DNA of 47,862 nucleotides from JBFMDN01 sp040753915 (GCA_040753915.1 JBFMDN010000042.1:1-47862), one strand, 5' to 3'. Positions 9,380-17,799 are shown, numbered from the stretch's first letter. Numbers and translations: made by a program. Notes: generated by a model not told the origin, from the sequence alone.

Positions 9380-9736
9380 GAAGACAACGACCGGATGGTA
9401 TCGGCCGTGAACGAAGCATCGCCGGATGTGCTGTGGGTTGGCATGACCGCTCCGAAGCAGGAATTGTGGATCGCTCGCAATCGGCATCGCTTGCATGTGA
9501 AGATAGCCGCGGCGGTCGGAGCTGTGTTCGATTTTTATGCGGGACAGGTGAAGCGGCCGCATCCCTTTTTCCAGAGACACGGGTTGGAGTGGCTCCCGCG
9601 GTTGGTGGGGGAACCCCGGAGGTTGTGGCGCCGCACGGTGGTGTCCGCCCCGATCTTTCTTTGGCATGTGGGCCGCACAAAGATTCGGCGGCTGAGGGGC
9701 CGCGCGTCGGGTGCCAGGGATGGGGAGGGGGCATAG
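9380..9736 (+). pseudogene. Truncated WecG/TagA/CpsF (GT26) glycosyltransferase, C-terminal half
   Basis: About 118 codons encode the C-terminal part of a GT26 transferase: PDVLWVGMTAPKQELWI (the conserved G-x-PKQE-x-W motif), VGAVFDFYAGQVKRPHPFFQ and LEWLPRLVGEPRRLWRR. Intact family members are about 240-260 residues, so roughly the N-terminal half is missing. Upstream, the frame runs into repeat sequence and then into an out-of-frame part of the SGNH gene, so no real N-terminus exists. An in-frame ATG at 9395 could still give a 113-residue product, but it would lack the acceptor-binding half. GT26 enzymes add N-acetylmannosaminuronic acid, ManNAc or a similar sugar early in glycan assembly. 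I read this as a remnant broken by repeat insertion or repeat-mediated deletion. Confidence 0.8.
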
Positions 9737-9766
9737 GGGAAAGAATTGGCTGCCGGATTCCACACA

Positions 9767-10471
9767 TGTAGGGTAGCCTTTCCAGGCTGCCATTCTTTAG
9801 GATGCAGGCTAGAAAGCCTGCACTACAAGCCTGCACTACATGAATGCCAAATTCCGCACATGTAGGGTAGCCTTTCCAGGCTGCCATTCTTTAGGATGCA
9901 GGCTGGAAAGCCTGCACTACAAGCCTGCACTACATGAATGCCAATTTCCGCACAATGTAGGGTAGCCTTTCCAGGCTGCCATTCTTTAGGATGCAGGCTG
10001 GAAAGCCTGCACTACAAGCCTGCGCTACATGAATGCCAAATTCCGCACATGTAGGGTAGCCTTTCCAGGCTGCCATTCTTTAGGATGCAGGCTGGAAAGC
10101 CTGCACTACAAGCCTGCACTACATGAATGCCAATTTCCGCACAATGTAGGGTAGCCTTTCCAGGCTGCCATTCTTTAGGATGCAGGCTGGAAAGCCTGCA
10201 CTACAAGCCTGCACTACATGAATGCCAATTTCCGCACAATGTAGGGTAGCCTTTCCAGGCTGCCATTTCTTCAGATGCAGGCTAAAAGCCTGCACTACAA
10301 GCCTGCGCTACATGAATGCCAAATTCCGCACATGTAGGGTAGCCTTTCCAGGCTGCCACTCTTCAAGATGCAGGCTAAAAGCCTGCACTACACGGCTGCC
10401 ATTCTTCAAGATGCAGGCTGGAAAGCCTGCGCTACAAGCCTGCACTACAAGCCTGCACTACATGAATGCCC
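9767..10471 (+). repeat. Tandem REP/BIME array, seven units of 93-95 bp plus a partial unit
   Basis: Units start at 9767, 9861, 9956, 10050, 10145, 10240 and 10333. Each begins with GTAG followed by an 8-bp hairpin arm GGTAGCCT, loop TTCC and arm AGGCTGCC (one T-G pair). About 15 bases later comes the opposite-strand version: arm TGCAGGCT, a four-base loop, arm AGCCTGCA, then CTAC, the complement of GTAG. A half-site AAGCCTGCACTAC and a spacer TGAATGCC with a short A/T-rich tail ending CCGCACA complete the unit. Paired opposed hairpins with a GTAG head are the architecture of bacterial interspersed mosaic elements (BIMEs) recognised by RAYT transposases. Units are nearly identical, which suggests recent expansion or homogenisation. 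The last unit is irregular, with an additional hairpin and tandem half-sites at 10375-10471. Confidence 0.92.
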
Positions 10472-10486
10472 GGTTCTAAAGCCGAC

Positions 10487-11071
10487 ATGAAATTGGACGA
10501 AATCCGCAAATGGCTTGCAGCCAAGAATGTGGCCCACCCCTGGAGTTCGGAAGGGCTTCAGCGCGCCGTCATCGAGCGGGACCTGAGACCGCTAAAGAAG
10601 GAAGATCTCCCATCGGTTTTCATGTACAAGAGGACGCTCCCCCATTGGGAGCTGGACGGCTCCACTTATTTCATCACCTTTCGCGTTCAGAAGGAACTCA
10701 GCCGGCCTCTTGAATCCAGAGTCCTTGCCTCCTGCGTTGAGGAGGTGTTGTGGTTAGGTCATGGGGAACGATTCGTGCTCGACGCTTACGTAATCATGCC
10801 GGACCACGTTCATGTGCTCTTACGGCCTATGACGGGATGGACCCTGGCCAGAATTCTGCAGGGAATCAAGGGATATTCCGCACGGCAAATCAACGCCATT
10901 TTGGGCAGGAAGGGTGCCGTCTGGCAAAAGGAGAGCTTCGATCACCTCATCAGACATGAGGAAGATTGGCTGGATAAGCTCAATTATATTCACATGAATC
11001 CCGTGACTGCCGGCTTAGTGGACAGACCCGAGGATTATCCATTCAGCAGCATGGCCACCATTTCAGGGTAG
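10487..11071 (+). mobile_element. REP-associated tyrosine transposase (RAYT, IS200/IS605-like Y1 family)
   Basis: A protein of 194 residues. The HUH motif is in VIMPDHVHVLL (His107 and His109). The conserved WQKESFDHLIRHEEDW segment follows near residues 146-161, and YIHMNPVTAGLV at 167-178 supplies the candidate catalytic Tyr167, spaced as expected for RAYT enzymes. Such enzymes cut and rejoin single-stranded DNA at GTAG-headed REP hairpins. The gene is flanked on both sides by arrays of exactly such hairpins, so enzyme and substrate lie together (a REPtron). ATG 10487 is preferred; an in-frame ATG at 10466 lies inside repeat sequence. The first 50 residues form an N-terminal extension ahead of the transposase core. 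The frame is intact, so it may be active. Its cellular role beyond REP dispersal is unknown. Confidence 0.9.
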
Positions 11072-11105
11072 TCACGCGTCCCGCGGGACCGTCGGATTCC
11101 GCACA

Positions 11106-11341
11106 TGTAGGGTAGCCTTTCCAGGCTGCCATTTCTTCAGATGCAGGCTTAAAGCCTGCACTACACGGCTGCTATTTCTTCAGATGCAGGCTGGAAAGCC
11201 TGCACTACATGAATGCCAATTTCCGCACATGTAGGGTAGCCTTTCCAGGCTGCCATTTCTTCAGATGCAGGCTGGAAAGCCTGCACTACAAGCCTGCACT
11301 ACAAGCCTGCACTACAAGCCTGCACCACGGGCCTGCACGGC
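11106..11341 (+). repeat. REP/BIME array downstream of the RAYT gene
   Basis: Two units begin with GTAGGGTAGCC at 11107 and 11231. The first unit is about 124 bp because it carries an extra inverted hairpin. The second ends in three to four tandem copies of the half-site AAGCCTGCACTAC, degenerating to GCCTGCACCACGG and GCCTGCACGGC at 11318-11341. The array stops only about 15 bp before the start codon of the oxidoreductase gene, so it occupies that gene's upstream region. Confidence 0.9.
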
Positions 11342-11355
11342 GCAGCGGGGACAAC

Positions 11356-13509
11356 ATGAAGCAAATTATCCAAACTATGCGATCGGGCCGGTTGACCGTT
11401 GCCACGGTTCCTGAGCCTGTGGCTCAGCCTCACCATGTGGTCATCGCGAACGCTGCGTCTATCATTTCCGCGGGCACGGAAAAGATGACCATCGATCTGG
11501 CTCGGAAATCCCTCGTGAGCAAGGCCATGGACCGGCCGGACCTGGTGAGGCGCACGCTCGAGAAGATGCGCAACGAAGGGCTCCTGCAGACGATCGCGCA
11601 GGTGCGCGGAAAGCTGGATGAGCCTCAGCCCCTTGGGTACTCGTCTGCGGGGGTGGTGCTGGCGTGCGGCGCCGGCGTGCAAGCGTTCAAACCAGGGGAT
11701 CGAGTGGCGAGCAACGGGCCTCATGCGGGTGTAGTGTGCGTTCCACACCACCTGTGCGCTCGCGTTCCGGATGGAGTGCCCTTCGAACATGCCACCTTTG
11801 CAGTGCTCGGCGCGATTGCCCTCCACGGGATGCGCCTTTCCCGCGCAGCGATCGGTGAAACAGCGCTCGTGATAGGGCTCGGGCTCATCGGGCAGCTCAC
11901 CGTGGCTCTGCTCAAGGCAGCAGGCATCCGAGTCCTGGGTACAGACCTGGACAAAGCCAAATGCGATCTCGCTGTCTCGAAAATGGGTGCGGACGAGGCG
12001 CGGCCCGGGCTCTCCGGCAGCGACGTGAGATCAAAGACACACGGCCTGGGCGCTGACGCTGTGCTCATAACCGCTTCCACCAAGTCCAAAGGCCCTATGG
12101 ATCTCGCTGTGGATGCAGTCCGCCAAAAGGGCAAAATCGTGCTCGTGGGAGTGGTAGGGTTGGAGCTCGACCGCAGACCGTTCTACTTCAAGGAGGCTGA
12201 CTTCGTCGTGTCCTGCTCGTACGGGCCCGGGCGATATGACCCCGAGTATGAAGACCGCGGCCACGACTATCCCCCCGCGTACGTGCGATGGACCGAGCAG
12301 CGCAATATGAGCGCTATCCTGGACCTCATGGGCGCCGGCAAGCTCGACGTGTCGCCACTGATCTCACACCGATTCCCCATTGACGAGGCAGAGCGGGCAT
12401 ATCAGCTCATCGAATCGCAGAGCGAGCCATACCTCGGGATCGTGCTCACATACCCCCAAGGCCCGGCCGAGCGTCAGGCAGCTCGCGAAGTCAAGCTGGG
12501 AGCGAGTGGATCCCCTCCACCGGATCGGGTCGGGATAGCCTGCATCGGAGCCGGCAATTTCGCTCGTTCCGTGCTCCTTCCCGCACTCGGACACATTCCT
12601 CAGTTTCACCCCCGTGTGCTCTGCTCCGGCAAAGGACTGAGCGCCCAGGATAGCGGGAGCAAGCTGGGGTTCGACTCCGCATCGACCGACGAGGACGCAG
12701 TGTTTGCCGATCCGACCGTTCAGGCTGTCTTTATTGCGACCAGACATGACCGTCACGCGGGCCAGGTAATCAAGGCTCTGAAAGCAGGAAAACATGTGTT
12801 CGTGGAAAAGCCGTTGGCTCTCACCGTGAAGGAAATGGCAGAGATCGAAGCTGCGCTCATGGAAAGGCCCGACCCCAAGCCCATCCTCATGGTGGGGTTC
12901 AACAGGCGCTTCTCGCCCGCAGCGACCACGATTCGCGATTTCTTCGCAGGGGTGTCTGAGCCCCTCACCGTGTCCGTGCGCTTCAACGCAGGCCCCATAC
13001 CCGCAAATCATTGGACGCAGAGCGACGAAGAAGGAGGCGGTCGCATCATCGGCGAAGCGTGCCACGCCATAGATCTCGCCACGTACCTGACAGGAAGCCC
13101 ACCGGTCCGGGTTTTCGCTGAATCCATCGGAGGTCCCAGCGCTCCACAGATAACCGATGACCAGTGCTTCATCACGCTCAGACACGCTAATGGCTCGATT
13201 TCCAGCGTCGGCTACCTGGCCGGCGGAGATAAGGCTTTTCCCAAAGAACGGGTGGAGATTTTCGGCGGCGGCCGGGTGGCAGTGATCGAGGACTTCCGGG
13301 AAGTGCAGCTCTGTTCCAGGGGAAGGATCACGACAAACAAAAACCGCTCACAAGACAAGGGGCATGCCGCTGAGATTCGAGCATTCGCGGACGCTCTCCT
13401 CACGGGCAGGGCAGCGCCGATCTCGTGGGAAGAAATCCGATCCGTTTCCCTGGCCGCTTTACTGGCCGTGCTCAGCATCCGTGAAGGCGTACCGTTCGAT
13501 GTGGCCTAA
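11356..13509 (+). CDS. Two-domain oxidoreductase: zinc-type ADH-like plus Gfo/Idh/MocA
   Basis: A protein of 717 residues. Residues 1 to about 370 form a medium-chain dehydrogenase-like domain with GYSSAGVV, a PGDRVA loop and the NAD(P) motif VIGLGLIGQL at 172-181. The usual catalytic zinc Cys near the N-terminus is replaced (SAGTEK), so the zinc chemistry may be lost. Residues from about 378 form a Gfo/Idh/MocA domain with CIGAGNFARSVLLPAL, the signature HVFVEKPLALT and GEACHAIDLATYL. Fusions of this layout occur beside heparinase II/III genes in polysaccharide clusters, as here. A role in oxidising or epimerising a nucleotide sugar is inferred; the substrate is unknown. ATG 11356 has a purine-rich GCGGGG nearby; a longer in-frame start lies within the repeat and is rejected. 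The reading frame looks more G+C-rich than the early glycosyltransferase genes. Confidence 0.85.
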   Translation: MKQIIQTMRSGRLTVATVPEPVAQPHHVVIANAASIISAGTEKMTIDLARKSLVSKAMDRPDLVRRTLEKMRNEGLLQTIAQVRGKLDEPQPLGYSSAGVVLACGAGVQAFKPGDRVASNGPHAGVVCVPHHLCARVPDGVPFEHATFAVLGAIALHGMRLSRAAIGETALVIGLGLIGQLTVALLKAAGIRVLGTDLDKAKCDLAVSKMGADEARPGLSGSDVRSKTHGLGADAVLITASTKSKGPMDLAVDAVRQKGKIVLVGVVGLELDRRPFYFKEADFVVSCSYGPGRYDPEYEDRGHDYPPAYVRWTEQRNMSAILDLMGAGKLDVSPLISHRFPIDEAERAYQLIESQSEPYLGIVLTYPQGPAERQAAREVKLGASGSPPPDRVGIACIGAGNFARSVLLPALGHIPQFHPRVLCSGKGLSAQDSGSKLGFDSASTDEDAVFADPTVQAVFIATRHDRHAGQVIKALKAGKHVFVEKPLALTVKEMAEIEAALMERPDPKPILMVGFNRRFSPAATTIRDFFAGVSEPLTVSVRFNAGPIPANHWTQSDEEGGGRIIGEACHAIDLATYLTGSPPVRVFAESIGGPSAPQITDDQCFITLRHANGSISSVGYLAGGDKAFPKERVEIFGGGRVAVIEDFREVQLCSRGRITTNKNRSQDKGHAAEIRAFADALLTGRAAPISWEEIRSVSLAALLAVLSIREGVPFDVA

Positions 13510-13528
13510 CATATAACAAACGTTCAAC

Positions 13529-15325
13529 GTGTGGGAAGCTGTCTTTCAACTCATAGGGAGCAACGAATCTGTTTACGTGAATACGGCTCCGTTCAGATAT
13601 ATCCGGGCAATCCTGAACCTGCGACCCGGCCAGATTCTTCGGCGCGTTCTCACGCGCGTGGATAAGGTCCTTCCCCACAATCCGAAACGATGGTCGTTTC
13701 CGGGCGGGAGATCGCCGTCCGTCCGGACGGACCTCTGCCCTGCCCTTCTCCTTCCTGCCCCTCAATCACCGGAAATCGCTTTCCACGAGCTGTCCAAGGG
13801 CATCTTCCGGCACCTGAACCGCAGCCGGACGCTCGGCCTGGATCGCCCTGACTGGCGCCTGGGGCCGTGCTCCGAAGATCGCCTCTGGACCATTACGCTC
13901 CATTATCACGAGTGGGCATACGACCTCGCGCACGTGGCTGCGGGCGACGGAGAGAATGCCCCGGCTGCCGCAAAGCTGTTCCGCCACTACCTGGACGACT
14001 GGATGATCCACTGCGATATGGCGAGACCCGGCAGCCGCGAGCTCGCATGGAACCCGTACGCAATTGCAACAAGGATCGGATGGTGGGTACGATGCTTCCT
14101 CCTCGCCGAACCCAAAGGGGCAATCTTTGAACCGGATTTTCGTGCCAGCTTCCTCCGGAGCCTCTGGCAGCAGGCGAAGTATTTGAGAGATCATCTGGAA
14201 TGGGACCTGCGCGCCAACCACCTCCTCAGGGACGCAGTGGGGCTCGCATGGGCAGGTCGTTTTTTCGCTGAGCCGGAATGCAGGGAATGGCTTCGCAAGG
14301 CGGAGAAGGTCGCATCGAGTCAGGCAGACGAGCAGGTGCTGCCCGACGGCGGTCATTTCGAGCGCACTCCAGCGTATCACATTCACGTGATGGAAGACTT
14401 TCTGACGCTCGGTCATCTTCTCGAAGACCCCGATGCTCGCGACAAGGTCCGCACGGCGTGGCATCGCATGGCGGGATGCATCGCGTGGATGCGGCACCCG
14501 GACGGACAGATCCCGCTTCTCAATGACTCGACGCTGAATTCCGCGCTCGCGCCGGATGAAGCGTTGAAGCGTGGCGAGCAGATCGGGTATGCAGTTTCCG
14601 GGGCTTTTCGTCAAGGTGGTAGGCTTTTCCGGGACTTCGGGGTCTTTGTGTGGCATGGTAATCCATGGACCGTGTTCTTTGACGTCGGCCTGATCGGTGT
14701 GCGGTACCAGCTTGGTCACGGCCATGCGGACACGCTCACTCTGGAAGTGTCCCTCCGAGGGTCCCGCCTCGTGGTAGATCCCGGTACCCGGGCGTATGAT
14801 TGGGACTCGCGCAGGCAATACGACCGGTCGACCCGCGCTCACAATACGGTCGCCATTGACGGGCACGATTCCAGCGAGGTATGGCATATATTCCGATGCG
14901 GAAGGACGGCTCGTCCGACCCTTGTTCAGGCAGAGTGGGATTCCGACGGCTTCAGGGTCGTCTGCTCCCACGACGGGTACCGTCATCTTTCAGGCAGCCC
15001 CAGGCACGTCCGGACCGTGGAGCTCCACGGGGACCGTGTTCTTGCCGTGACCGACCGATGCGAAGGCAGCGGCGTTCATCATCTCAGTGGCGGCTGGCTT
15101 CTCGACCCGCGCTGGGCCGTTGAGACCCGTCAAGACGGATGGAGGCTCGCGTGCCCCGACTGCGGGTCCATTATCGTTCGCGTTCAGGGACCCGCAGGAT
15201 TAAAACTAATGACGGAGCCAAGGTGGTACCATCCGGAATTCGGCCTCGAGGTCGATACCATTCGTCTTGAGTGGGAAATCCAGGCGCAACTCCCCGTGGA
15301 AGTGCGCACAACATTCGCGCCATAG
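13529..15325 (+). CDS. Heparinase II/III family protein
   Basis: A protein of 598 residues. The N-terminal part (FRYIRAILNLRPGQILRRV near residue 22) is the usual entry to the alpha-toroid domain of this family. The toroid is rich in HYHEWAYDLA, ELAWNPYAIATRIGWWVR and ANHLLRDAVGLAWAG. From about residue 350 it becomes a beta-sandwich with YQLGHGHADTLTLEVSLRG, VDPGTRAYDWD and STRAHNTVAIDG, containing the conserved His and Tyr residues. Family enzymes are polysaccharide lyases; homologues inside exopolysaccharide loci may instead act on the product or as epimerase-like enzymes. No clear signal peptide is seen, so cellular location is uncertain. GTG 13529 is chosen, 19 bp after the previous stop. 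Pairing with the upstream oxidoreductase is a recurring arrangement and suggests linked functions. Confidence 0.87.
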   Translation: MWEAVFQLIGSNESVYVNTAPFRYIRAILNLRPGQILRRVLTRVDKVLPHNPKRWSFPGGRSPSVRTDLCPALLLPAPQSPEIAFHELSKGIFRHLNRSRTLGLDRPDWRLGPCSEDRLWTITLHYHEWAYDLAHVAAGDGENAPAAAKLFRHYLDDWMIHCDMARPGSRELAWNPYAIATRIGWWVRCFLLAEPKGAIFEPDFRASFLRSLWQQAKYLRDHLEWDLRANHLLRDAVGLAWAGRFFAEPECREWLRKAEKVASSQADEQVLPDGGHFERTPAYHIHVMEDFLTLGHLLEDPDARDKVRTAWHRMAGCIAWMRHPDGQIPLLNDSTLNSALAPDEALKRGEQIGYAVSGAFRQGGRLFRDFGVFVWHGNPWTVFFDVGLIGVRYQLGHGHADTLTLEVSLRGSRLVVDPGTRAYDWDSRRQYDRSTRAHNTVAIDGHDSSEVWHIFRCGRTARPTLVQAEWDSDGFRVVCSHDGYRHLSGSPRHVRTVELHGDRVLAVTDRCEGSGVHHLSGGWLLDPRWAVETRQDGWRLACPDCGSIIVRVQGPAGLKLMTEPRWYHPEFGLEVDTIRLEWEIQAQLPVEVRTTFAP

Positions 15326-15338
15326 CGTAGACCCGTCA

Positions 15339-15367
15339 TTGCCAATGATTTGGTAGAATATTAGAGT
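15339..15367 (+). promoter_or_regulatory. Candidate sigma-70 promoter upstream of the GDP-fucose synthase gene
   Basis: A -35-like TTGCCA at 15339-15344 and a -10-like TAGAGT at 15362-15367 are separated by 17 bp in an A+T-rich gap after the heparinase gene. The sites match the consensus at five and four of six positions. The start codon of the next gene lies 67 bp downstream. Confidence 0.35.
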
Positions 15368-15433
15368 AACAGGCGCAGAGCGGCGACGAGCTTGTCGGTT
15401 CAGCTCTGCCGAAAAAGGAGTGACGATAAGCCT

Positions 15434-16363
15434 ATGAGAATCTTAGTCCTGGGAGCCACGGGCATGGTTGGAACAGCCCTGGTACGAAGACTCCAAATGG
15501 AGCCCGATTACGAGATACTAACAGGACCTGTCCCGCGTATCGATTTGCGGGATCAAGCAGCAACCCACAGGCTTCTGGCGGAAACAAAGCCCGAATGGGT
15601 CTTCCTTGCAGCAGCCCGTGTGGGAGGAATTCACGCGAACAGGACGTATCCCGCTGATTTCATTTACGACAACTTGATGATACAGTGCAACGTGTTCCAC
15701 GCGGCATTCACGGTAGGCGTAAGAAAACTGCTTTTCCCTGCAAGCTCGTGCATCTATCCCAAATTTGCACCTCAGCCACTGGCGGAGGATTATCTCTTGA
15801 CCGGCAAGCTCGAGCCGACCAACGAGCCGTACGCAGTTGCCAAGATAGCGGGCATCATTACTGCCCAATCGTTCAATCGACAATACGGAACAAACTTCAT
15901 ATCCGTGATGCCGTCCAATCTGTACGGACCGAACGACAATTTCGACCTGAAGCTCTCACATGTTGTGCCGGCACTGATCCGCAAGACTCATGAGGCCAAG
16001 GTTGCGGGACGAGATTTCGTCGAAGTCTGGGGGAGCGGCACCCCTTTGCGTGAGTTTCTCTTCGTGGACGATCTCGCTGATGCCTGCGTATTCTTGATGC
16101 GCAACTACGACGAGAGCGACTTCATCAACATCGGCACCGGAAAGGAAGTCTCCATACGAGAGGTGGCAACGCTGATCAAAGAAGTGGTGGGCTTCGACGG
16201 CGAGCTCAGATTCGATAGCAGTATGCCTGACGGAGATCCTCGCAAAGTGCTGGACATTTCTCGGATCACGGCCCTTGGGTGGTCCCCTGCGACCTCCTTG
16301 CGTGAGGGGCTTGCCCGGACGTATGAATGGTACGTCGCCAACGAATCTCGTATTCGAAAATGA
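15434..16363 (+). CDS. fcl: GDP-L-fucose synthase (NAD-dependent epimerase/dehydratase)
   Basis: A protein of 309 residues, the normal length for this enzyme, which converts GDP-4-keto-6-deoxy-mannose to GDP-L-fucose by 3,5-epimerisation and NADPH reduction in the cytoplasm. The Rossmann motif is LVLGATGMVGTALVRRL. AAARVGGIHANRTYPADFI is nearly diagnostic for the family. The catalytic triad is in LFPASSCIYPKFA (Ser) and NEPYAVAKIAG (Tyr and Lys), followed by VMPSNLYGPNDNFD. An AGGAG at 15416-15420 lies upstream of ATG 15434. It supplies fucose for the repeat unit made by this cluster. The partner GDP-mannose dehydratase gene is not in the window. A REP block lies just after the stop. Confidence 0.92.
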   Translation: MRILVLGATGMVGTALVRRLQMEPDYEILTGPVPRIDLRDQAATHRLLAETKPEWVFLAAARVGGIHANRTYPADFIYDNLMIQCNVFHAAFTVGVRKLLFPASSCIYPKFAPQPLAEDYLLTGKLEPTNEPYAVAKIAGIITAQSFNRQYGTNFISVMPSNLYGPNDNFDLKLSHVVPALIRKTHEAKVAGRDFVEVWGSGTPLREFLFVDDLADACVFLMRNYDESDFINIGTGKEVSIREVATLIKEVVGFDGELRFDSSMPDGDPRKVLDISRITALGWSPATSLREGLARTYEWYVANESRIRK

Positions 16364-16385
16364 AGGTCCGGGCGGGTTCCGAACA

Positions 16386-16497
16386 TGTAGGGTAGCCTTT
16401 CAGGCTGCCATTCTTCAAGATGCAGGCTGGAAAGCCTGCACTACATGAATGCCATTCTTCAAGATGCAGGCTGGAAAGCCTGCACTACATGAATGCA
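16386..16497 (+). repeat. REP/BIME block between GDP-fucose synthase and the export gene
   Basis: A third copy group of the same repeat family as at 9767-10471. A GTAGGGTAGCC head with a slightly shortened loop (one C lost) is followed by two inverted hairpins with arms GCAGGCT and AGCCTGC, each ending CTACATGAATGC. It has no transposase of its own, so it probably depends on the RAYT encoded about 5 kb upstream. Confidence 0.9.
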
Positions 16498-16638
16498 CCG
16501 CGGGATGCCGCACCCCACACCCTCCGCTTATCCGATGTTACATGAATATCTTTGATGGCTTATCCATGATTATTACTGTGGAATACATTTAACAGCCCTT
16601 AGTACTTATTTTTATTTACAGATGCCCGGACCTGTGAT

Positions 16639-17760
16639 ATGTATCCGCCGATGTCTCAGGCATCCGAATTACTCGGAAAGACGCGTCCGGCATCAATGCA
16701 GATTTGCTTTCCTCCCCTCAGGCTCTTGTCCGTCCTCATGGTCCTCGCGGTCCTCTCGGGCTGCGTAGGTACTATTCCCTCTCCGTTCAGACCCTCCCCG
16801 GGACCCCAGAAGAGCCCGCACGTTCGTGACCTTGCCGAGGCATTCGACCTTGTGTGCCGCAACTATAGACTCGGACCGGACGACATCCTTCGCGTGTTAT
16901 ATCAGACCGAGTGGTCTGTGCCCGCGGGATCGTTCAAGCTCGACACGCTCGACGAGATTACCGTTGAGTTTGTCCTGGACCCTCAGCTCAACGTTACCCG
17001 CACCATCAATCCGGACGGTATGATCACCCTGCCAGGGGTAGGAGACATCAAAGCAGCAGGACTCTCCCGGGAGGAGCTCGCTCACAAGATCGAACAAAAG
17101 TATCTGGAGGCGGAAATCTTCTCCAGGGAAGAGGTGTCGCCCGAGCTGAAGAAGTACAAGATGGTCACGGTGACGGTAAACAAGTTTTACCAGAAGGTAA
17201 ATAAGCTCGTAGAGTCACTTACTACCCTGACCGGGGGCCAGCAGACCCAGGTCAGCGTGAACCCTGACGGAACGCTCGACCTCCCCTTGCTCAAAGATCG
17301 CGTGCTCGCAGCGGGTAATACCGTGGCTGAGGTGGAAAAGACGGTGAACAGGCTCTATCGCACCGGTCCGTTGGAGCACGTGGTCGTCTCTGTGGCGCTG
17401 CATGAGGCGAAATCCCGCAAGGTCTATGTGTTGGGACAGGTCCACAATCCCGGTGCCTATGAGATCAAGCAGCCGGTCACCGCACTTCACGCATTGGCTA
17501 TGGCAGGAGGCCACATCGCGGAGACTGCCGACCTGACGAGTGTTATCCTTATTTCCAAGGATGTACATGGCAAACCGATCGGAAGGCGCCTCGATTTGAA
17601 GCGAATTCTTGATATCGGCGATATGGGATCGGCCATCCTCGTGAAACCCTATGACGTGATATACGTGCCCAAGACATACATTCGTGACATTCGGGTCTTC
17701 ATGGAACAGTACGTCCAGACTGTGGCCGATTTCGCACAACTGATTAGACTCGTCCGCTAG
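16639..17760 (+). CDS. Polysaccharide export outer-membrane lipoprotein (Wza-like)
   Basis: A protein of 373 residues. A signal sequence ends in the lipobox LAVLSGC, with Cys42 as the expected lipidated residue. The Poly_export domain starts at about residue 75 (NYRLGPDDILRVLY) and continues through RTINPDGMITLPGVGDIKAAGLSREEL. A second similar segment follows (QVSVNPDGTLDLPLL), then an SLBB-type domain (KVYVLGQVHNPGAYEIKQPVTALHAL). Such proteins form the outer-membrane channel for capsule or exopolysaccharide. Start choice is uncertain: ATG 16639 and ATG 16696 (M20) both precede the signal helix, and neither has an obvious ribosome binding site. The 140 bp upstream is A+T-rich and may contain the promoter. 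Works with the Wzc-like kinase encoded at 19112. Confidence 0.88.
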   Translation: MYPPMSQASELLGKTRPASMQICFPPLRLLSVLMVLAVLSGCVGTIPSPFRPSPGPQKSPHVRDLAEAFDLVCRNYRLGPDDILRVLYQTEWSVPAGSFKLDTLDEITVEFVLDPQLNVTRTINPDGMITLPGVGDIKAAGLSREELAHKIEQKYLEAEIFSREEVSPELKKYKMVTVTVNKFYQKVNKLVESLTTLTGGQQTQVSVNPDGTLDLPLLKDRVLAAGNTVAEVEKTVNRLYRTGPLEHVVVSVALHEAKSRKVYVLGQVHNPGAYEIKQPVTALHALAMAGGHIAETADLTSVILISKDVHGKPIGRRLDLKRILDIGDMGSAILVKPYDVIYVPKTYIRDIRVFMEQYVQTVADFAQLIRLVR

Positions 17761-17799
17761 GTCCCACCTCGCTCGTTTTCCAGGACGCAAGGCACAGAG

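Noticed and set aside
9767..10471. Possible CRISPR array because of regular spacing
   Set aside because: The whole unit of 93-95 bp repeats with no unique spacers, it contains opposed hairpins, and there are no cas genes nearby.
10222..10479. An 85-codon open frame running through the REP array with repeated peptide words
   Set aside because: It is a translation of the repeat units, has no ribosome binding site and varies with unit length; it is not a gene.
10487..11071. Possible loss of the catalytic Tyr in the transposase, because the WQKESFDH segment has Phe where many relatives have Tyr
   Set aside because: The catalytic residue in this group corresponds to the Tyr of the YIHMNP motif, which is present at residue 167 with the expected spacing from the HUH motif.
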